64,000 bases of DNA from Drosophila miranda (Eukaryota; Arthropoda; Insecta; Diptera; Drosophilidae). The stretch lies in the NCBI RefSeq assembly GCF_003369915.1, contig NW_022881603.1, forward strand, positions 7,113,249 to 7,177,248. The letters run 5' to 3'. A program made the position numbers and the translations under genes. Positions 55,564-64,000 of this stretch are shown piece after piece (within the stretch, counting starts at the first letter, position 1; each line of letters begins with the position of its first letter). The notes under the pieces were generated by a model that worked only from the letters and a program-made list of their open reading frames with translations, was not told the DNA's origin and made no database searches.

Positions 55564-57141
55564 ATGGCATTCCTGGGCGACTGTGTGATTGTATTTGTGT
55601 CGCAGGCAAGTGGTGGGAGATCTCATGTTGATGCCAACCATTGAAATTTCAATTGTTTTTATTTGTAGATGCTGTTTTTTACCGGAGGATGGATGTTTTT
55701 CAACAAGGAACTCTTCAAGCACTATGAAATTCGCCACATATCCGTTCAGCTGATCTTCTCATCCACCTTCGCCCTGTCGGTGACCATGTTTGAGTTGATT
55801 ACATTCGAGATCATCGGCGTTCTAGAGTCGAGTTCCCGGTACTTCCATTGGCGCTTGGGTCTCACGTTGCTACTGTTTATGGTGACGGCTGTGATACCGA
55901 TCTATATCTGCCACTCTGTGATACACAGCATTTCCTTTTGTAAGTTGTCAGCATGCCCTCCAATATATACTCGCTCCAAATCGCTGAATCTTCCTTAGTT
56001 CCCGACAAATTGGTGAGAATATTGACGACAATCTGCTGGTTTGTCTTTCTCTATGGCCTCTGGCGTATTGGTGAACCATTTCCACTGCTTAGTGCATCCC
56101 ACGGCATATTTACCATTGAGCAGGGCGTTTCCCGGATCAGTGTCATTGGTGTCACTGTAATGGCCATACTGTCTGGATTTGGTGCCGTGAACTATCCCTA
56201 CACCAGCATGACCTACTTTATCAAGTAATGTTAATCGTTTCTTATCATTGTGATGTACGTTTTATTTAATTTATTTATAATAATTATTTAATAACGTCGG
56301 CAGTGCACCGCACAAACAGCGGCGAAGGTGGGAACGCATTGACCATCAATCTGCGTTTAAATTAATTTCGTTGGTGATTTCCAGACATCAAACAACTAAA
56401 GCAAGAAGTCTACGGCTTGGAGGAGCTACTGCGCTCCGTCTTCCTGGAGTTGAATTCGCTGAAAAACATGGAAGAGCGTCAGCGTTGGTCGGAAACGCTG
56501 AAGGGAAAGTACTTTAATGTGATTGGACACTTTTTCAGTGTCTACTGCGTCTATAAGATATTTATGGTAGGTCAACAAAAACATAGTTTAACATTTATAT
56601 CGAAGTCTTTATTTATGTTTTTCCTCAATAGTGTTGCATCAATATCATATTCGACAGAGTGGGTCGCAAGGATCCCGTAACCCGTGGCCTGGAGATAGCC
56701 ATCCATTGATGCGGCTTTGACATAGACTTTGCCTTTTGGAACCAGCACATTTCGTTTTGGCTGGTTGGCTACATCGTGATCACCTCCATACGGGGCCTGT
56801 TGCTAACCCTCAGGTGATAAAAGGTTAAGACTGTTTTTTTGTCTCTAACCTTTTCTATTTTGCAGTTTTTTTATCGCATTTCATCGAGTAAGTCGAGCAA
56901 CATCATCGTGCTGATCCTGGGGCAGATCATGGGCATGTATTTCTGCTCCTCGGTGCTGCTAATGCGCATGAATATGCCAGCCGAGTATCGGGTGATCATC
57001 ACCGAGGTTCTCGGCAATCTACACTTTAACTTCTATCATCGTTGGTTCGATGTCATATTCCTGGTCAGCGCCCTGACTACCACCATTGTGTTATATATGT
57101 CTCGGAAGCCTGTTCCTTCGGATGACTCCGACTTACACTGA
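55564..57141 (+). pseudogene. GPHR: Golgi pH regulator GPHR/GPR89, degenerate
   Basis: This is a multi-pass Golgi/ER membrane anion channel that keeps Golgi pH. Recognisable exons are 55564-55605, 55669-55939, 55999-56224, 56385-56566, 56632-56813 and 56866-57141. They carry [66 protein letters not shown] and FNFYHRWFDVIFLVSAL. Lesions: the exon for the long cytoplasmic loop is not found between 56224 and 56385, and the flanking phases do not match. TGA at 56709-56711 interrupts IAIH-CGFDI. The 56813 junction shifts the frame and lacks the usual TK. The first intron has a GC donor (GCAAGT). The last 90 residues are intact. Confidence 0.82.
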
Positions 57142-57900
57142 GAGAGGGAGAGACAGATAGTCTTTCTATTAGGCTAAGGAGAATTGTCTTAGAATAATTT
57201 AGTATAACTACGGCAATATGAAAGTTGTTTAAATCAATGTATATACCAGTGTATATATTGAATTGAATATTATGTAACTATGTAACTTCACAATCAATGC
57301 ACAAAAATCAAAGTTAAGTATATCTGTGTAAGAAAATTAAGTATCGAGTTGTTTCTCTTTATAAAACCATTTTGAGACGCTATAGTTGGGTTTAATTCTA
57401 ATAATTGTTTTGCCCTATCTGTATTGTACCGATTTCTCAGTATTTTCAAGCTTTTCTAAGCTTTGGAGGCTTTCATTTGCAGCTTTGCTTTCTAGGTCTC
57501 TGGGTTGCTGGGTTACGCCGTGACATAAGGTTGTTGACTCAACATTGAGAGAGTCCAGTCCGCGCACCAACTTTGAGCGCATTTCAAATTACTGTTACGC
57601 TCCAATCCCATTGTTCCCAGGATCTTAACATAGTGCTCTATTGTTCCTTGAGGCAAGGCGAATTGAATTGTCTTGTTGGGTAATTGTGGTGGGGTGTGGG
57701 CTGTGCTGTGGTAGTATTGGGGTAGCTGAAAGGATAGGGCGGATAGAAACTTTACTGGACATTGCCAATGCTGTTCAAATATGAAATTCAATTAAAGAAT
57801 ATGAATATGTAAGACTGTAACAAGCAATTCCTTTGAGATATCCGCTTCTCTTTACTCCGAATTTCTTAGCTCTCCCAAACATTTCATTTCATTTCAATTT
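57142..57900. other. GPHR 3' region, no gene seen
   Basis: AT-rich non-coding sequence. The minus-strand ORF at 57513-57791 has no recognisable domain and poor coding character. Confidence 0.45.
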
Positions 57901-57934
57901 CTGTGAATTTGCACGCACCTGGGGCTCATCTTGA

Positions 57935-58279
57935 AAGAAAACATTCGAACCATATACATTCAGTTTCATAGGCTTCTACAGCAAACACTTCTGGTGTTGG
58001 AAAAACTTCCATAAAAAGCCCTTTCAATTAAAGGTGGACAACGTTTTGTATACGGCGTTGCCATACGTCCTCCCAAAAAAAACAGAAGCACATCAGCCAT
58101 TGAATTTGCAACTGTTCCCGCTCCCAAGCCGATGGCCCAGCACAACCCACTCAGATGAGGAGCAACTTAATGGGCTATTCCGGGACCGCACATCGCTGGC
58201 TAAAAATGCCATTAAAATGTTGCGGCTGCCGCAGATCCAACTGGCGGAAAAAATACATTTCGAGTGTCTAGATGAATAA
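57935..58279 (+). CDS. Candidate small gene or exon (about 114 codons), unrecognised
   Basis: The frame is open from just after a TGA at about 57932 to TAA at 58277-58279. It overlaps an AATAAA signal at the stop. The reading includes aromatic-rich YTFSFIGFYSKHFWCWK, then a Pro-rich middle and RLPQIQLAEKIHFECLDE. There is no ATG in frame before about 58034 (GTG there), so it is either a 3' exon or the start is lost. CAG at 57970-57972 could be an acceptor. No family is recognised. Confidence 0.35.
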   Translation, partial: KKTFEPYTFSFIGFYSKHFWCWKNFHKKPFQLKVDNVLYTALPYVLPKKTEAHQPLNLQLFPLPSRWPSTTHSDEEQLNGLFRDRTSLAKNAIKMLRLPQIQLAEKIHFECLDE

Positions 58280-61200
58280 ATCATGAAACAAAAATGATTG
58301 AGGGGTTCTCATGGCGGGTTCCTCACGCCCTCACGGGTACACGCCCACATGGATAGAGTCATTCGATGTCTCCCAAAGCTGTAATCATGTCGTTGTCAGA
58401 AGTGCAGGACATGAGTAGAATGTCGAGGAATCAATCTGCTGTAAATTCGATGGGTTTTATTTACAGAAAAACGGCTATGCTCGGCACCTACCTATCCATC
58501 GATTTCATCGATGCCCCCGCTGTCTCGGGGCTGGCTTCATGGCCATTATGCAAATGTGGCCAACAATTGATTAGAATTTTAGTGTGCTATTGCACATACG
58601 CCCCGTCCCTTATGCTTCGTATGCTTCGGCTCCCATAATTAACGCTGTATGCCCTAGTCACGGTTGGCTAATTAGCATAAATTCAATTAGGTTTCTTGTT
58701 TGCGCCTTCGGTTGTCTCTGGAGCCTTGGAAGCCGCAGTCCACCCTTCACTCTCCTTCCCGCCTCCAATTTAGGGCACACTTGCGCTTCTGGCGGCTCTC
58801 GCCTCCACGTAGGGCGTGGCCATACTTAGCATATTTCCTGTTTGACATCTGACCTTTTGTTGTGCATTCACGGAATGTGTGAGCGTCAGATTCGCGCGCT
58901 GCCAAAGGTACTGCCACAGAAACGATTTGTGGCTGTGGCGGTTATCTGTCTCCGGCTCTGGCCCCGGGACAAAAGGCATTTGCATAAGCAGGGAGGCGTT
59001 TCTTCAGATTGCCGACGAATCTGTGACAAGTTATGCAATACGTCCTCTCGTAGGTTTTACGTATGTACGTTCCCATGGGAGATAAGTGTGATACGGATAA
59101 TAGTACTTGGGGGACTGGTTACCAGGCGGATGAATTGATTCCGAAGTGGAGCCAACTCCTGCCTTAATGGCCATCGTTTGCCATTCGTTAACCTTTGGCT
59201 TTCGCTTCAGCCTCATTAAACCTCATCTACGGTGGGCGTCCGAGAGGCTCTACCTAGCAACCAACCAACTAATTAGGTTCCATCTCCACTTCGGGCTCTG
59301 CCCACGTCCTGGGCTGCTCATTACTGTAGGACTCCATATAATTAAAGCTCGGCCAGGAGCAAAGTGCAACAACAATCAAGGAACAACATTGATTACCAGA
59401 TGAATGCCATAAATGGCCGATACAGACCCGAAGGACCCTGGCCAATAAACAGAGGTGCTGAAGCTACATACAGAAATGTTCAGTTCATTTTCCAGGATTA
59501 CCTGGCCAATTTTCCAGGATTACCTGGCCATTCCACCTTTAAACTTTAAGCGGAATATTAAATATCTCAATACAGATTTGCAATCAAATTATTTGGTATA
59601 TCAAATATTTAAATGGCCCGCAGTGCTCCCTCGGCAAAGGGAACTGATGGCCAGTCATTGGAAGTTGGCCAGCGAACCGGGGTATCGATGGGGTATTTTT
59701 AAACAGAAAATACTCGTAAATGCTACGATAATGTGCATGGTTCCCTGCCAGAGTGCATCCGTCCGAAATTGCTATAATTTTTCATCTCCACAGCACAGCC
59801 ACAGACACAGACACCCTGTTTTGGTAAAGTAATATATTTTTTGTTGCCTTAGCCCTGATGTCCGTATAGTCTATTTTTTCCCAACTGGACCGAGCTGTGT
59901 GCAATCAACGTTTTTAATCATGATGCTGCTGATGGAGTGGCTGTGGTAGGAGGAACAACCTGGGCTCAGGGAAGAACTTAATTATTTTGCGTCGTTCTAT
60001 ATACTGTAAGCCATCCGATGTGATTGTGGGCCGAGTATGTATGTACATCTGTCATATTCGGTATATGGATGGAAGTACAGAGGTGTGTTAAGCTTACTTT
60101 TATGCGTCCAAGGCCGCCTTGACCACCTGACAAGACAAGGCGGTAAGCTTTCTCAAGCTATCGAACATACACCCCGAGCCATTCGCTGCAAGTGCCGCAG
60201 CCCGCCGCTCCTCGCTCTCCATCTGTGCCCCCACACACTTTTACTGGGCCAAGATTATTGCTCCATTTTGCGCCCCAAAGACTTTTCCTCCACTAACGGC
60301 AAAGTTAGCCCGCCTGTGTGGAGAGAGGATGAGAGGTGAGAGGCTCATAAAAGTGTCATAAATGTTGATAAGACATGTTTGTCAAACCTCCTCGATTGCC
60401 CCGTGCACCTGCCCGAGCTGAGGGGAAAGAAATGATGTGCCAGGTTGTTTGTCTGGCAGATATGCTATAGATTACTTTATTACCCCTACAGCAAGTCATC
60501 TATAAGTTGCATACACAGTACTTGTAAGTCTGTCGATTTATTAGCATAGCAATTTATGCGCCAGCCTAAGAGCAAAAGACATTTCTTTCGAATAAATGGC
60601 ATTTTCCAGCTTTCAGCAACTGTGTGGAGTCATCTCTCATCCGGCTCACAATGGCGGCCACTTCTCCAGTCCTCCGTCAGTGCAGAGGCCGCAACCCATG
60701 CAATCAGCACTCTAACTGGCCATTTGCTGGATGCCAGCCGGGCCGGGCATCGCCTCTAACACTGCCAATGATGGCCTCAATCAGAGCTGTCATAAACAAC
60801 GACAATGTCGCCCGACAGTCCCCATGACTATCCTATGGATCCAGTTGTCCATTGAGAGAGAGAGACAGAGGGAGATGCATAAGAGTGAGCGAATGAGAGC
60901 AATAGAGAGGGAGAAAGGAGTGACAGTTCCACCGGTTGATTCTTGTGTTTCTTTTGTGGAACCATCAATTGCCATTAATATGGAAATTATGCAAATTTAA
61001 TTGACTTTTGCCGAGGCACACAAAGACCCATTGTAGTGTGATGTTGTTGTTTTACCCATCGCGAAGGTGTTGATATGCGATTATGCTATTATGTTTCGTG
61101 ATGGAGATGTTAGAGAAACTTAAAGACGCTGAATAGTGGAATTAAATAGTGTGTGAAATCCATAATGGAAGCCTTATTAAGCTTATGGAAGCTATAATCG

Positions 61201-61304
61201 TAAGATCCATGAATATTGGAGTTGCTCCACGCTTGCTTTTTCTCTTCCTTGACGTGTAAACCTACTGAAAAGAATCTTATATCAAACACAAATATTTTCC
61301 TCTA
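58280..61304. other. Non-coding stretch with short repeats
   Basis: No gene recognised. There is a perfect tandem 22-bp duplication at 59487-59530 and a GA-rich tract near 60855-60920. Small ORFs are scattered without domains. Confidence 0.5.
59487..59530. repeat. Tandem 22-bp duplication
   Basis: Two identical adjacent copies of a unit containing CCAGGATTACCTGGCCA. The unit itself holds a CCAGG...CCTGG palindrome. Confidence 0.8.
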
Positions 61305-62391
61305 TTTTTATACCCGATACTCAAAATGAGTATTGGGGTATATTAGATTTGTGGTAAAAGTGGATGTGTGTAACGTCCAGAAGGAACCGTTTCCGACCCC
61401 ATAAAGATTATATATTCTTGATCAGCATCAATAGCCGAGTCGATTGAACCCTGTCTGTCTGTCCGTCCGTCCGTCTGTCCGTCTGTCCGTCCCCTTCAGC
61501 GCCTAGTGCTCAAAGACTATAAGAGCTAGAGCAACGATGTTTTGGATCCAGACTTCTGTGATATGTCACTGCTACAAAAATATTTCAAAACTTCGCCCCG
61601 CCCACTTCCGCCCCCACAAAGGACGAAAATCTGTGGCATCCACAATTTTAAAGATATGAGAAAACCAAAAACGTTGAATTGTAGAGAATGACCATATCTT
61701 CAAGACTGCGGAATCTGAATTGGATCGTATAATTATTATAGCCAGCATCAAGAAAACAATTTCATTTTTTCTCGCCCTGTCTCTCTCTAACACACACGTA
61801 GCATAGGCGGCTTTGCTTAGAGTAAAACATTAGCGCCTAGATCTCAGAGACTACAAAAGCTAGAGCAACCAAATTTGGTATCCACACTCCTAATATATCG
61901 GACCGAGACGAGTTTGTTTCAAAATTTCGACACACCCCCTTCCGCCCCCGCAAAGGACGAAAATCTGGGGATATTCACAAATCTCAGAGACTATTAACGC
62001 TGTTAGATCTCACTATAAAACGTATATCTCAAAATTTCGCCCCACCCCCTTCCGCCCCCACAAAGGACGAAAATCTGTTGCATCCACAATATTGCAGATT
62101 CGAGAAAACTAAAAACGCAGAATCATAGATAATGACCATATCTATCAGATTGCTGAATCTGGATCAGATCGGATCATTTTTGTAGCCAAAAGCAAGAAAT
62201 CAATTTTCAGTGGCTACGCAGCGCCCGACGTCACGCTCAGACTGATTTTCTGTCTCTCTCGCACGCACTCTTTGTCGTGTGGTTCAATATTAGCGGCGTC
62301 TGCCGCAGGAGAGCCATACTGACTTAGTATCGGGTATAACTGTAGAGTTGCGGTGTCCGCAGCAACTCACAACGTTCCACCTCGTTTTCTT
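61305..62391 (+). mobile_element. DINE-1 (Helentron-type), full copy
   Basis: It begins TATACCCGATACTCAAAATG with a small stem (ATACTCA/TGAGTAT) and has a GTCTGTCCGTCC microsatellite near 61450. It ends with AGTATCGGGTAT (inverse of the start) and the GAGTTGC...GCAACTC hairpin near 62345-62370. It is the same family as the inverted copy at 36057 and the fragment at 23078. It has no coding capacity. Confidence 0.82.
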
Positions 62392-63044
62392 GTCGAACAA
62401 AGCGTTTCTCCGGACAAAGGTCTTCAGAAATCTGTCAGCACTCCGCTTTGGCTAGTCCCTGCTTGAATCCTTTGTCAATTTACGGAAAGTGTTCAATATG
62501 CTGCTGAATTTATCCTGAAATGGCCCTCAATTTGCACCTCAATCAAAACTTTTATTAAGTTCCAGACACCACCAAGCCGGCGCCTTCTTGTCTGACGAAA
62601 TTGTTTGAGATCCTAACCCGACGCACTCACGTCATCTACCGATTCTGGCCAAGAGCCGCGCTCTGTAACCTGGCTGTACCCTTTTTCATTTGATGATTCG
62701 CTTCAGTCTGTGACTCAAGCCGGTCTTTGGCTCGGGCTGCCCTTTGGCAACGCCACTCCGGCGAGATTGCACAACGAAAGGCAAGAAAAACGTCGGCACA
62801 TCGCGTGATTTGGTAATGTTTCGGGCCCAGACCAGAATATACCTTGTTCCACATGACTACGGCTTTGTTTTGCTTCAGATGTGTAAAATGATACAAATCA
62901 ATAGTTAAAGAACAATTCTCTGAAACATGTATTCAGGGGCTTGCAATATTCCAGGAATATTTGCCATATGCTCTAGAATTGAGCTTTTTGAAAATACTAT
63001 TGATATTTATTGAGTCCAGTTCCCCATTTGCCATTTTGGATGTT
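62392..63044. other. Spacer between two DINE-1 copies
   Basis: About 650 bp with no recognised feature. The ORF on the minus strand (62636-62896) has no known domain. Confidence 0.45.
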
Positions 63045-64000
63045 TATTTTTATACCCGATACTCAAAATGAGTATTGGGGTATATTAGATTTGTGGTAAA
63101 AGTGGATGTGTGTAACGTCCAGAAGGAATCGTTTCCGACCCCATAAAGTATATATATTCTTGATCAGCATCAATAGCCGAGTCGATTGAGCCCTGTCTGT
63201 CTGTCCGTCCGTCTGTCCGTCCCCTTCAGCGCCTAGTGCTCAAAGACTATAAGAGCTAGAGCAACGATGTTTTGGATCCAGACTTCTGTGATATGTCACT
63301 GCTACAAAAATATTTCAAAACTTCGCCACGCCCACTTCCGCCCCCACAAAGGACGAAAATCTGTGGCATCCACAATTTTAAAGATATGAGAAAACCAAAA
63401 ACGTAGAATTGTAGAGAATGACCATATCTTTAACATTGCGGAATCTGAATTGGATCGTATTATTATTATAGCCAGCATCAAGAAAATAATTTCATTTTTT
63501 CTCGCCCTGTCTCTCTCTAACACACACGTAGCATAGGCGGCTTTGCTTAGAGTAAAACATTAGCGCCTAGATCTCAGAGACTACAAAAGCTAGAGCAACC
63601 AAATTTTGTATCCACACTCCTAATATATCGGACCGAGACGAGTTTGTTTCAAAATTTCGCCACACCCCCTTCCGCCCCCGCAAAGGATGAAAATCTGGGG
63701 ATATTCAAAAATCTCAGAGACTATTAAGGCTAGAGTAACCAATTTTGGTATCCGTACTCCTGTTAGATCTTACTACAAAACGTGTATCTCAAAATTTCGC
63801 CCCACCCCCTTCCGCCCACACAAAAGACGAAAATCTGTTGCATCCACAATATTGCACATTCGAGAAAACTAAAAACGCAGAATCATAGATAATGACCATA
63901 TCTATCAGATTGCTGAATCTGGATCAGATCAGATCATTTTTATAGCCAATAGGAACAAATCAATTTGCAGTGGCTACGCAGCGCCAGACGTCACGCTCAG
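63045..64000 (+). mobile_element. DINE-1, second direct copy, cut by window end
   Basis: This matches 61305-62250 in the same orientation. It has a shorter GTCC core and an insertion of about 39 bp near 63730 not in the first copy. Its 3' end lies beyond the window. Confidence 0.82.

Overview
The window is Drosophila DNA. The recognisable host genes are row, a CG8093-type lipase, mRpL41, the Golgi pH regulator GPHR and a Nischarin-type PX/LRR gene. From memory these are neighbours in cytological region 52D (Muller element C) of D. melanogaster. DINE-1 copies, Ty3/gypsy elements and Ohler/DRE promoter motifs also fit Drosophila. Almost every host gene carries a disabling lesion (nonsense codons, lost exons, deletions, 1-nt indels), and the sequence is loaded with nested transposons. 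That combination suggests a non-recombining, degenerating copy of Muller C. The neo-Y of D. miranda is my leading guess; this is inference and not proven here.

Layout. 1-1739 and 22164 to about 25.9 kb are the two halves of one old, broken gypsy-type element on the minus strand. Its reverse transcriptase gene is split by a young Osvaldo/Ulysses-like LTR retrotransposon (1740-22163, minus strand) with 2.6-kb LTRs and a 4-bp target-site duplication. The inner element is abnormal. Its internal region is present three times in tandem with an exact 4705-bp period (one unit carries a 315-bp net deletion). The units are separated by 454-bp LTR fragments, and only the 5'-most unit keeps the full gag. 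That gag begins with a RING-H2 finger. A DINE-1 fragment also sits inside the older element.

28351-39526 (minus) is an apparently intact MADF/C2H2 zinc-finger gene. Its 8.3-kb first intron holds a hAT-type MITE with a perfect 8-bp duplication and a full DINE-1. 39.7-43.4 kb holds mRpL41 (nonsense codon), an RS-rich gene (1-nt frameshift) and a lipase (several lesions). This block is flanked by an inverted pair of promoter-like repeats of about 265 bp.

44080-50740 is row (seven exons, one 1-nt insertion). An ionotropic-receptor pseudogene lies antisense in its last intron, and a second, more deleted receptor copy follows downstream. 52518-55076 (minus) is the PX/LRR gene, with an ANKLE1-like GIY-YIG nuclease ORF, itself interrupted by a stop, inside an intron. 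It is divergent from the GPHR pseudogene (55564-57141). The last 7 kb is mostly non-coding with two direct DINE-1 copies.

The two stories are separate: transposons feeding on one another (three levels of nesting plus tandem amplification), and a once-normal housekeeping cluster decaying around them.
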